A program made the position numbers and the translations under genes. The notes below the pieces were generated by a model. It saw only the letters and a list, made by a program, of their open reading frames with translations. It made no database searches and was not told the DNA's origin. Shown here in pieces: positions 8,220-16,037 of a stretch of 64,000 nt of DNA. How positions within the stretch are numbered: the stretch's first letter is position 1; each line of letters begins with the position of its first letter. This stretch comes from Nonomuraea jiangxiensis (lineage in GTDB: Bacteria > Actinomycetota > Actinomycetes > Streptosporangiales > Streptosporangiaceae). The stretch spans positions 8,885 through 72,884 of the forward strand of contig NZ_FNDJ01000029.1 in the NCBI RefSeq assembly GCF_900099965.1, in the 5' to 3' direction.

Positions 8220-10358
8220 TCACTCCGTGGCGGTCACTTTGCTCGCGAGGTTCGGTGGCAACGGCTCGTACCGCAGGAATGTGCGCTGGAACGTACCGGT
8301 GCCGTGCGACATCGATCGCAGGTCGATGGCGTAGCGCGTGATCTCCAGCTCGGGCACCTCCGCCTTGACCAGCGTGCGCCCGGTGCCGACGGGCTCGGTG
8401 CCGAGCACCCGCCCGCGCCGCGACGACAGGTCGGACATCACCGATCCCACGTAGTCGTCGGCCACCAGCACCGCCAGCTCGTCCACCGGCTCCAGCAGCA
8501 GTGTCGGCACCTTCGACGCCGCCTCCTTCAGCGCGAGCTGGCCGGCGATCTGGAAGGCCATGTCGGAGGAGTCGACCGAGTGGGCCTTGCCGTCGTACAG
8601 GGTGACGCGCACGTCCACCATCGGGTAGCCGGCGACGACGCCCCGCTCCATCTGGGCGCGTACGCCCTTCTCCACCGACGGGATGAACTGGCGGGGCACG
8701 ACCCCGCCCACGATCTTGTCCACGAACTCGAAGCCTCCCCCGGACGGCAGGGGCTCGACCTCCAGGTGGCAGATCGCGTACTGGCCGTGGCCGCCGGTCT
8801 GCTTGACGTTGCGGCCCATCGCCTGGCACCTGCCGCCGAACGTCTCGCGCAGCGGCACCCGCAGCTCGATCCGCTCCACCTCGACACCGTGGCGCTTGGC
8901 CAGGCGGTCGAGCAGCACGTCGGTGTGCGCCTCGCCCATGCACCACAGGACGAGCTGGCGGGTCTCGGCGTTGTTCTCCAGCCGCAGGGTCGGGTCCTCG
9001 GCCACCAGCCTGCCCAGGGCCTGCGAGAGCTTGTCCTCGTCGGCCTTCGACCTGGCCCTGATCGCCACGGGCAGCAGCGGGTCGGGCATCTCCCAGGAGG
9101 TCATCAGCAGCGGGCGCTCGACCTCGGACAGGGTGTCGCCGGTCTCGGCCCGCGAGAGCTTGGCCACCGCGACGATGTCGCCCGCGACACCCTTGGCGCA
9201 GGCGCGCTGGTGCTTGCCCAGCGGGCAGGTCAGGGTGCCGATGCGCTCGTCGAGATCGTGGTCCTCGTGCCCGCGGTCGGCCAGGCCGTGCCCGGACACG
9301 TGCACGGTCATGTCCGGGCGCAGGGTGCCGGAGAAGACGCGTACGAGGCTGATGCGGCCCACGTACGGGTCGCTGGTGGTCTTGACGACCTCGGCCACGA
9401 GCGGCCCTTCCGGGTCGCAGACGATGCCGTTGACCGGCTTGCCGGACAGGTCGGTGATCTCGGGCATGGGATGTTCGAGCGGGGACGGGAAGCCCTGGGT
9501 GACGAGTTCGAGCAGCTCGTGGGCGCCGACGCCGATGCCCGTGCACAGCACCGGGTAGAAGCTGCCGCGGGCGACGGCCTTCTCCAGGTCCTCGATGAGG
9601 ACCTTGGTGTCGATGGGATCGCCTTCGAGGTATCGCTCCATGAGCGATTCGTCCTCGCTCTCCTGGATGATCCCCTCGATCAGGACGCCGCGGTGCTCCT
9701 CGATCTGCGTCTCGTATTCCGCGCCCGGCTCCTTCTCGCTGCGGTCGCCGGTGGCGTAGTTGTAGAACTTCTGGGTCAGCAGCCCGATCAGCCCGTTGAC
9801 GTGACCGTTGGTGATCACCGGGAGATAGAGGGGCGCGACCCCGTCACCGAAGACGTCCTGGCAGGAGGCGAGCGCCTCGTCGAAGTTGGCCCGCTGGTGG
9901 TCGATCTTGGTGATGACCACCGCCCGCGGCATGCCGACGCGGGAGCATTCCTCCCAGAGCATCTGGGTGAGACCGTCGATGCCCTCGGCCGCCGAGACCA
10001 CGAACAGCGCGGCGTCGGCCGCGCGCAGGCCCGCGCGCAGGTCACCGACGAAGTCGGCGTAACCGGGGGTGTCGAGGAGGTTGATCTTGATGCCGTTGTG
10101 CACCAAGGGCGCCACGGCGAGGTTGACCGACCGCTGCTGCCGGACCTCGACCTCGTCGAAGTCGCTGACCGTGTTGCCGTCCTCCACCCGGCCCGGCCGC
10201 TGGATGGTGCCCGTCGCGGCCAGCAACTGCTCGACGAGGGTGGTTTTACCCGCTCCTGAGTGGCCGACCAGCACGACATTGCGTATAGCATCCGCCCTGT
10301 CGGCCGTGGGTGCCCTGCCCGCGGCTCCTACGGCGCCGCCTGTGTTTCGTTCAGCCAC
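8220..10358 (-). CDS. fusA2: Elongation factor G-like protein EF-G2
   Basis: This 712-residue translational GTPase has G1 GHSGAGKTT, G3 DTPGYADF and G4 TKID in place of the usual NKxD. EF-G domains II-V follow, including GRGRAPGR-like oligomer loop sequence SSRRGRVLGTEPVG and the ending MSHGTGTFQRTFLRYEPLP. TKID and the sequence overall fit the EF-G2 paralog group found beside the canonical factor in actinobacteria; its role is not settled. GTG 10358 lies five bases after GGGAGG; an open frame further upstream only runs antisense to pgsA and is not used. Confidence 0.85.
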   Translation of the reverse strand: MAERNTGGAVGAAGRAPTADRADAIRNVVLVGHSGAGKTTLVEQLLAATGTIQRPGRVEDGNTVSDFDEVEVRQQRSVNLAVAPLVHNGIKINLLDTPGYADFVGDLRAGLRAADAALFVVSAAEGIDGLTQMLWEECSRVGMPRAVVITKIDHQRANFDEALASCQDVFGDGVAPLYLPVITNGHVNGLIGLLTQKFYNYATGDRSEKEPGAEYETQIEEHRGVLIEGIIQESEDESLMERYLEGDPIDTKVLIEDLEKAVARGSFYPVLCTGIGVGAHELLELVTQGFPSPLEHPMPEITDLSGKPVNGIVCDPEGPLVAEVVKTTSDPYVGRISLVRVFSGTLRPDMTVHVSGHGLADRGHEDHDLDERIGTLTCPLGKHQRACAKGVAGDIVAVAKLSRAETGDTLSEVERPLLMTSWEMPDPLLPVAIRARSKADEDKLSQALGRLVAEDPTLRLENNAETRQLVLWCMGEAHTDVLLDRLAKRHGVEVERIELRVPLRETFGGRCQAMGRNVKQTGGHGQYAICHLEVEPLPSGGGFEFVDKIVGGVVPRQFIPSVEKGVRAQMERGVVAGYPMVDVRVTLYDGKAHSVDSSDMAFQIAGQLALKEAASKVPTLLLEPVDELAVLVADDYVGSVMSDLSSRRGRVLGTEPVGTGRTLVKAEVPELEITRYAIDLRSMSHGTGTFQRTFLRYEPLPPNLASKVTATE

Positions 10359-10505
10359 ATCGGCCTCCCGCGTCGTCGGTTCGTTGTCCAACGCCGCGCC
10401 CGCGCGGAGGGCTAATGGAAACCGCATGGACGCGGTGTGTTCACCAAATACCCCTGTGGCGGATATCACAAGGGGGGTGGGGCAAAGAAAGTTGTCAGGC
10501 GTTTC

Positions 10506-11129
10506 ATGGCCTACGATCGGACGGCGATGCTCAAACTCCTGCGCCCGGCCATGACCCGGATACTCACCCCGCTGGGCAGGGCACTCGTCGGCCGCGGGAT
10601 CGGCCCGGACGCCGTCACGGCGATCGGCACCCTCGGCACGGTGATCTCGGCCCTGCTCTTCTTCCCCCTGGGCCAACTGGCCCTGGGGGCTCTGGTGATC
10701 ACTGTCTTCGTGCTGTTCGACCTGCTCGACGGCGTGGTCGCCAGGCTCGGCGGCAAGGGCGGCAGCACCTGGGGAGCGTTCCTCGACTCGACGCTCGACC
10801 GGGTGGCCGACGCCGCCATCTTCGCCGGCCTGATCTTGTATTTCATCTCCGAAGACGACACGCTGATGGCCGCGGTGGCACTCTTCTGCCTGATCGCCGG
10901 GGCCGTGGTCTCCTATGCCAAGGCCAGGGCCGAAGGGCTCGGGATGACGGCGGACGTGGGGCTGGCCGAGCGGCCGGAGCGGCTCGTCGTGGCGCTGGTG
11001 GCCGCCTTCCTCGCGGGGCTCGGGGTGCCGTACGTCCTGCCCGCGGGGATGTGGCTGCTGGCGGCGGCCAGCCTGGTCACCGTGGTCCAGCGGGTGAGGC
11101 ACGTTTACTTGCAGACGAGGGAGAGATGA
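10506..11129 (+). CDS. pgsA: CDP-alcohol phosphatidyltransferase, phosphatidylinositol phosphate synthase type
   Basis: This 207-residue integral membrane protein has the CDP-alcohol phosphotransferase signature D-x2-D-G-x2-A-R...G-x3-D-x3-D, read as DLLDGVVAR with GAFLDSTLD near residues 72-97. The following patA and pimA genes identify it as the actinobacterial enzyme that joins CDP-diacylglycerol and inositol phosphate, rather than a phosphatidylglycerophosphate synthase. ATG 10506 is chosen over an in-frame ATG at 10437 that would add an unlikely Gly/Lys-rich leader. The stop overlaps the patA start (ATGA). Confidence 0.88.
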   Translation: MAYDRTAMLKLLRPAMTRILTPLGRALVGRGIGPDAVTAIGTLGTVISALLFFPLGQLALGALVITVFVLFDLLDGVVARLGGKGGSTWGAFLDSTLDRVADAAIFAGLILYFISEDDTLMAAVALFCLIAGAVVSYAKARAEGLGMTADVGLAERPERLVVALVAAFLAGLGVPYVLPAGMWLLAAASLVTVVQRVRHVYLQTRER

Positions 11130-12034
11130 GCGAGAAGGCGTCCGTCAGCGATCGCGTGGTGGCCGCGGGCTTCGCGGCAGGCTGGAAGCTCGTGCCGCTG
11201 CTCCCCGAGCGTCCCACGGCCGCGGTCTTCCGTTTCATGGCCGACCGGGTCTGGCGGCGGCGCGGCAAGTCCGTGCGCCGCCTGGAGTCCAACCTGGCCA
11301 GGGTGACCGGCATCGACGCGGACGCCCGGGAGATGCGCGCGCTCAGCCGGGCCGGCATGCGGTCCTACTTCCGCTACTTCCACGAGATCTTCCGGCTGCC
11401 GTCGATGAAGACCGAGGAGATCGTGCGCCGCACCCACGTCATCGGCGCCGAGCACATCCACGACAACGTCGCGGCGGGCCGGGGCGTGGTGCTGGCGCTG
11501 CCGCACATGGGCAACTGGGACCAGGCGGGCGCGTGGCTGGTGGGCGTGGGACACCCGTTCACGACGGTGGCCGAGCGCCTCAGGCCGGAGTCGCTGTTCC
11601 GCCGCTACGTGGCCTTCCGCGAGGGGCTGGGCATGGAGGTGCTGCCGCTCACCGGCGGCGACGGGCACAACTTCGGCACGCTGGCCAACCGGGTGCGCAA
11701 GGGCGGCGTGGTGTGCCTGCCCGCCGAGCGCGACCTCACCAAGAGCGGGATCGAGGTGCGCTTCTTCGGCGCGGCCACCAAGGTGCCCGCGGGGCCGCCG
11801 CTGCTGGCCGTGCAGACCGGGGCCGCGCTGCTGCCCGCCACCGTCTACTTCGTGGGCGACGACTGGGGCATCCACATCCACGAGGAGATCCCCGTCCCGG
11901 CGGAGGGCACCAGGCAGGAGAAGGTCGCGGCGCTGGCGCAGGGCCTGGCCGACGTGTTCGAGAAGGGCATCTCCGAACATCCCGAGGACTGGCACATGTT
12001 GCAGCGATTGTGGCTGGAAGACCTGACGCGATGA
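11126..12034 (+). CDS. patA: Phosphatidylinositol mannoside acyltransferase
   Basis: This 302-residue protein of the LpxL/HtrB-like lysophospholipid acyltransferase superfamily has the catalytic H-x4-D motif in LPHMGNWD (about residues 126-133). In mycobacteria PatA transfers palmitate to the mannose of PIM1/PIM2 at the inner membrane face. It overlaps pgsA and pimA by 4 bp at each end (ATGA), so the three are almost certainly translated as one operon. Orthology rests on family plus context. Confidence 0.88.
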   Translation: MSEKASVSDRVVAAGFAAGWKLVPLLPERPTAAVFRFMADRVWRRRGKSVRRLESNLARVTGIDADAREMRALSRAGMRSYFRYFHEIFRLPSMKTEEIVRRTHVIGAEHIHDNVAAGRGVVLALPHMGNWDQAGAWLVGVGHPFTTVAERLRPESLFRRYVAFREGLGMEVLPLTGGDGHNFGTLANRVRKGGVVCLPAERDLTKSGIEVRFFGAATKVPAGPPLLAVQTGAALLPATVYFVGDDWGIHIHEEIPVPAEGTRQEKVAALAQGLADVFEKGISEHPEDWHMLQRLWLEDLTR

Positions 12035-13161
12035 GGATCGGCGTGGTCTGCCCCTATTCGTGGGACATGCCGGGCGGGGTCAAGCAGCACATCGACGATC
12101 TGGCCCAGGCGCTGATGGCGCAGGGGCACGAGGTGTCCGTGATCGCGCCGGCGGCCGACGACGAGGATCTGCCGGCCTACGTGACCGGGGCCGGGCGGGC
12201 GGTGCCGGTGCCGTACAACGGGTCGGTGGCCAGGATGTCGTTCGGGTTCCTGTCGGCGGCGCGGGTGCGGCGGTGGGTGCGTACGGGCGGGTTCGACGTG
12301 CTGCACATCCACGAGCCGCTGATCCCGAGCCTGGGCGTGCTGGCCTGCTGGGCGGCCAAGGGGCCGATCGTGGCGACCTTCCACGCCTCCTTCACCCGCT
12401 CGCGCGCCATCGCGGTGGCCGAGCCGCTGCTGCGCAGCGCGCTGGAGAAGCTGTCGGGCCGCATCGCGGTCTCCGACGCCGCCCGCAAGAGCCTGGTGGA
12501 GCAGTTCGGCGGGGACGCGGTGCTGATCCCCAACGGCGTCACCGTCTCCCGTTACACCGAGGCCGAGCCGCTCGACGGGTGGGGGCCCGACGGGGCCACG
12601 ATCGGCTTCCTGGGCCGGATGGACGAGGAGCGCAAGGGCCTGCCGATCCTGCTCGACGCGTTCGGGACGCTGGCCGCCGAGCGGCCCGGCCTGCGGCTGC
12701 TCATCGCCGGGCCGGGCGACGAGAAGGACGTCTACGAGCGGGTGCCGAAAGAGTTCCACGACCGGGTGACGGTGCTCGGCATGGTCAGCGAGGCCGACAA
12801 GATCCGCGCCTACCACTCGGTGGACGTGTTCTGCGCGCCCAACACCCGGGGGGAGAGCTTCGGCATCGTGCTGGCCGAGGCCATGGCGTCCGGGGCGACG
12901 GTGCTGGCCAGCGACATCCCGGCCTTCCGCAGGGTGCTTGGGGAGGGCCAGGCGGGCGCGCTGTTCGACAACGGCGACCCCGGCTCGCTGGCGCGCGAGG
13001 CCGCCGCGCTGCTCGACGACCCCGAGCGCCGGGCCAAGCTGGCCGCCGAGGCGCTGGTCGCGGTCAGGAAGTACGACTGGTCCACGGTCGCCCGGGACGT
13101 CGTACGCGTCTACGAGACGGTCACCACGAGCGGTGCGGGACGGGTGGAGGAAGATCTGTGA
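12031..13161 (+). CDS. pimA: Phosphatidylinositol alpha-mannosyltransferase
   Basis: This 376-residue GT-B glycosyltransferase of family GT4 begins MRIGVVCPYSWDMPGGVKQH, typical of PimA, which moves mannose from GDP-mannose to phosphatidylinositol. The GT4 E-x7-E motif is visible in ESFGIVLAEAMASG near residue 275. A conserved lipid-facing N-domain and the HIHEPL segment are also present. The start overlaps patA by ATGA and the end overlaps the next gene by GTGA. Confidence 0.93.
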   Translation: MRIGVVCPYSWDMPGGVKQHIDDLAQALMAQGHEVSVIAPAADDEDLPAYVTGAGRAVPVPYNGSVARMSFGFLSAARVRRWVRTGGFDVLHIHEPLIPSLGVLACWAAKGPIVATFHASFTRSRAIAVAEPLLRSALEKLSGRIAVSDAARKSLVEQFGGDAVLIPNGVTVSRYTEAEPLDGWGPDGATIGFLGRMDEERKGLPILLDAFGTLAAERPGLRLLIAGPGDEKDVYERVPKEFHDRVTVLGMVSEADKIRAYHSVDVFCAPNTRGESFGIVLAEAMASGATVLASDIPAFRRVLGEGQAGALFDNGDPGSLAREAAALLDDPERRAKLAAEALVAVRKYDWSTVARDVVRVYETVTTSGAGRVEEDL

Positions 13162-13700
13162 CCCCGACCATGACGGCGCTGGTCGTGGGCATCGTCGTGG
13201 TGCTCACGGCCGTCTACATCTCCTGGCGCGCGGGCCGGCTGGACCGCCTGCACATCCGGCTTGAGCTGGCCAGCGAGTCGCTCGACGCCGCGCTGATGCG
13301 GCGCAGGGCGGTGGTGCTGGAGCTGGCCGGCTCGCGCCTGCTCGACCCCGCCACCTCCCTGGTGCTGGCCGCCGCCGCGCACGAGGCCAGGACGGCCGGC
13401 CCCGACGAGCGCGAGCACGCCGAGAGCGACCTGTCGCGGGCGCTGCGGGCGGCCGTGGACCAGGAGCGGTTCAGGGAGAAGCTGTCGGAGGCGCCGGGCG
13501 GCCGCGACCTGCTGGACGAGCTGGACACGGCCGTGGCCAAGGTCGTCTACTCGCGGCGCTTCTACAACAACGCCGTGGGGGTCACGCGTACGGCTCAGCG
13601 CCGCTGGCTCGCCAGGACACTCCGCCTGGCCGGGCATACCGAATACCCCCGATTCTTCGAAATAGATGACAATCCGCCAGCGACTATGGCAACTGAATGA
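13158..13700 (+). CDS. LemA-like single-span membrane protein
   Basis: This 180-residue protein has one N-terminal transmembrane helix (about residues 6-24) and a helical, charged body. The segment KVVYSRRFYNNAVGVTRTAQRR and the late PRFFEIDD resemble the C-terminal half of LemA proteins (RRFYN...FF). LemA function is uncertain. The GTG overlaps the pimA stop by four bases, so it is translationally coupled to the PIM operon and may serve it. Similarity is by eye and moderate. Confidence 0.6.
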   Translation: MTPTMTALVVGIVVVLTAVYISWRAGRLDRLHIRLELASESLDAALMRRRAVVLELAGSRLLDPATSLVLAAAAHEARTAGPDEREHAESDLSRALRAAVDQERFREKLSEAPGGRDLLDELDTAVAKVVYSRRFYNNAVGVTRTAQRRWLARTLRLAGHTEYPRFFEIDDNPPATMATE

Positions 13701-13761
13701 CCTAATTTGTGGAAGCCAGTAAGCTTCATCCGGTTTTCAGGCTGAAGCGAGGAGTACTCAG

Positions 13762-14775
13762 GTGCGGCTACCCCGGATGATCACGATCTGGCTGGCTGGA
13801 GCGGCCGTGTTGCTCCCGGTCACGGCCTGCTCCGCCGATGAGCCCGCGCCCGGCAAGGCCCCGCAGGCCGCCGCCCCGGCCGCTCCGACGGAGGAGCCCG
13901 TCGAGGTCAAGACGCATCCCTTCACCGGCGAGCCGTACGAGCGGCTCAAGCCGGTGCTGGCGGTGAAGATCGAGAACACCGCGGCGGGGAAGCCGCAGCT
14001 GGGCCTGAAAAGTGCGGACATCGTCTACGTCGAGCAGGTCGAGGCGGGTCTGACCAGGCTCATGGCCATCTTCTCCTCGAAGCTGCCGCCCAAGGTGGGG
14101 CCCGTGCGCAGCGCCCGCATCTCCGACCTGCACATCGCGCCCCAGTTCGGCAAGCCGGCCTTCGCCTACTCGGGCGTGCAGACCAAGATGCTGCCGTTCG
14201 TCGCCGAGGCGTCGCTGTTCGACGTGGGCGACACCCGCAACCCCGGCGCGTACTTCCGCCAGCCCGGCCGCTTCGCCCCGTACAACCTGTTCGCCACCAC
14301 CAAGAAGCTGATCGCCGAGGCGCCCAAGGCGAGCAAGGCCAAGGACATCGGCCTCACCTTCGGGGACGCGCCGGAGGGCGGCACGCCGCGCAAGTCGTAC
14401 ACCGTCAAGTGGCCCGCCGCCCGCTTCACCTTCGCCTGGTCGGAGGCGAAGAAGCAGTGGCTGATCTGGCAGGACGGCAAGAAGGACATGGCCGCCGAGG
14501 GCGGACAGCTCGGCGCTTCCACGGTCGTCATCCAGTACACGAAGACCGAGCGCTCGGAGTTCCACGACCTGAACGACAGCTACACGCCGCTCGTGCACAC
14601 CACGGGCAAGGGCAAGGCGGTCGTGCTGCGCGACGGCCAGGCCTTCAACGCGAACTGGGAGCGTGGCTCGGAGAAGGACGGCACGACGTTCACCACGGAG
14701 AGCGGCGAGCCGATGAACTTCGCGCCCGGCCAGGTGTGGATCGCCCTGGCCAGCCGCAAGCCGGTCATCCCGTAG
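13762..14775 (+). CDS. DUF3048 (YerB-like) lipoprotein
   Basis: This 337-residue exported lipoprotein has a signal peptide ending in the lipobox VTAC with Cys23 as the lipidated residue, then an Ala/Pro/Glu-rich linker. The DUF3048 region starts PFTGEPYERLKPVLAVKIENT and includes GLKSADIVYVEQVEAGLTR and KVGPVRSAR. Function in the family is unknown. The GTG start follows GAAGCGAGGAG at suitable distance. It stands alone between the PIM operon and pdxS. Confidence 0.85.
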   Translation: MRLPRMITIWLAGAAVLLPVTACSADEPAPGKAPQAAAPAAPTEEPVEVKTHPFTGEPYERLKPVLAVKIENTAAGKPQLGLKSADIVYVEQVEAGLTRLMAIFSSKLPPKVGPVRSARISDLHIAPQFGKPAFAYSGVQTKMLPFVAEASLFDVGDTRNPGAYFRQPGRFAPYNLFATTKKLIAEAPKASKAKDIGLTFGDAPEGGTPRKSYTVKWPAARFTFAWSEAKKQWLIWQDGKKDMAAEGGQLGASTVVIQYTKTERSEFHDLNDSYTPLVHTTGKGKAVVLRDGQAFNANWERGSEKDGTTFTTESGEPMNFAPGQVWIALASRKPVIP

Positions 14776-14819
14776 GCACGCGCGGATCGTCTCTCTGTAC
14801 AAGCTGGGCGACAAATGTT

Positions 14820-14835
14820 GACATTTTGGAATGTC
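14820..14835. promoter_or_regulatory. Perfect inverted repeat upstream of pdxS
   Basis: GACATTTTGGAATGTC consists of 6-bp arms around a TTGG spacer and overlaps a TTGACA hexamer at 14818-14823. It lies about 70 bp before pdxS and has no T tract. It could be an operator; no good -10 box follows TTGACA at standard spacing. Confidence 0.35.
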
Positions 14836-14894
14836 GGGGGAGTGGTCCCACAGGACCTACCATGGGCTTGATAACTTACCGAGAGCCCGTGAGG

Positions 14895-15809
14895 ATGACC
14901 GTGTCCAGCAGCACGTCCCAGAACACTCCCGTCACCGGAACCGCGCGCGTCAAGCGCGGCATGGCCGAGATGCTCAAGGGCGGCGTCATCATGGACGTCG
15001 TCACCCCCGAGCAGGCCAAGATCGCTGAGGACGCCGGTGCGGTGGCCGTGATGGCCCTTGAGCGCGTGCCCGCCGACATCCGCGCCCAGGGCGGCGTGTC
15101 CAGGATGAGCGACCCCGACATGATCGACGGCATCATCGCCGTCGTGTCGATCCCCGTCATGGCCAAGGCCCGCATCGGCCACTTCGTCGAGGCCAGGGTG
15201 CTGCAGTCGCTTGGCGTGGACTATGTGGACGAGTCGGAGGTGCTCACCCCGGCCGACTACGCCAACCACATCGACAAGTGGCAGTTCACGGTGCCGTTCG
15301 TGTGCGGCGCCACCAACCTCGGCGAGGCCCTGCGCCGCATCACCGAGGGCGCGGCGATGATCCGCTCCAAGGGCGAGGCGGGCACCGGCGACGTCTCCAA
15401 CGCCGTCACCCACATGCGCACGATCCGCGCCGAGATCAAGCGGCTCACCTCCCTGCCCGAGGACGAGCTGTACGTCGCCGCCAAGGAGCTGCAGGCCCCC
15501 TACGAGCTGGTCGCCGAGGTGGCCAAGGCCGGCAAGCTGCCGGTCGTGCTGTTCACCGCGGGCGGCATCGCCACCCCCGCCGACGCCGCGATGATGATGC
15601 AGCTCGGCGCCGAGGGCGTGTTCGTGGGCTCGGGCATCTTCAAGTCCGGCGACCCGGCCAAGCGCGCCGCGGCCATTGTCAAGGCCACCACCTTCCACGA
15701 CGACCCCGACGTGGTCGCCAAGGTCTCGCGCGGACTGGGCGAGGCCATGGTCGGCATCAACGTCGACGAGATCCCGCAGCCGCACCGCCTGGCCGAGCGC
15801 GGCTGGTAG
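14895..15809 (+). CDS. pdxS: Pyridoxal 5'-phosphate synthase subunit PdxS
   Basis: PdxS (304 residues) builds pyridoxal phosphate from ribose 5-phosphate, glyceraldehyde 3-phosphate and ammonia supplied by PdxT. Visible signatures are MDVVTPEQAKIAEDAGAVAV, the Lys in PVMAKARIGHF and the phosphate loop TAGGIATPADAAM...GAEGVFVGSGIFKSG. GTG 14901, six bases after GTGAGG, is an equally good start; an ATG at 14862 lacks a ribosome-binding site. Unusually, phoD separates it from pdxT. Confidence 0.95.
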   Translation: MTVSSSTSQNTPVTGTARVKRGMAEMLKGGVIMDVVTPEQAKIAEDAGAVAVMALERVPADIRAQGGVSRMSDPDMIDGIIAVVSIPVMAKARIGHFVEARVLQSLGVDYVDESEVLTPADYANHIDKWQFTVPFVCGATNLGEALRRITEGAAMIRSKGEAGTGDVSNAVTHMRTIRAEIKRLTSLPEDELYVAAKELQAPYELVAEVAKAGKLPVVLFTAGGIATPADAAMMMQLGAEGVFVGSGIFKSGDPAKRAAAIVKATTFHDDPDVVAKVSRGLGEAMVGINVDEIPQPHRLAERGW

Positions 15810-15930
15810 AGCGGCGCGTCGTCGCAGGTCAGAGGCCCCACATGTGACATGATCCCCTACGGCGGGCGCGGGGTACGTCCCCCGCCCGGCCGGGGGCGCC
15901 ATTCCGTGATGGGGGAAATCATCGGAAGAG

Positions 15931-15959
15931 GCGGCATCCGCGAAGGATGTCGTCTTTTT
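15931..15959 (+). terminator. Intrinsic terminator after pdxS
   Basis: GGCATCC at 15933-15939 pairs with GGATGTC at 15945-15951 (one G-U), with a GCGAA loop and a five-T run at 15955-15959. It separates pdxS from the phoD transcription unit. Confidence 0.65.
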
Positions 15960-15972
15960 CGTGTTGTGTGGC

Positions 15973-16001
15973 GTTCACTGCGTAGTCATGATTCTCGGTC
16001 A
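15973..16001 (+). promoter_or_regulatory. Possible PhoP (PHO) box upstream of phoD
   Basis: GTTCA at 15973 and AGTCA at 15984 are spaced 11 bp, with a third related GGTCA at 15997. Streptomyces PHO boxes are 11-bp direct repeats starting GTTCA. The site lies 37-65 bp before the PhoD start. The match is weak and one spacing is off by two. Confidence 0.3.
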
Positions 16002-16037
16002 AGCTACGGAGCAACCCTTGATCATCAGGAGCCACAC

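Noticed and set aside
10359..11102. Upstream extension of the EF-G2 frame to 960 codons
   Set aside because: It runs antisense through pgsA. A GTG with a good ribosome-binding site at 10358 gives the normal EF-G2 N-terminus.
14818..14846. TTGACA as a -35 box for pdxS
   Set aside because: No acceptable -10 hexamer follows at 16-19 bp. It is reported only as part of the inverted repeat.
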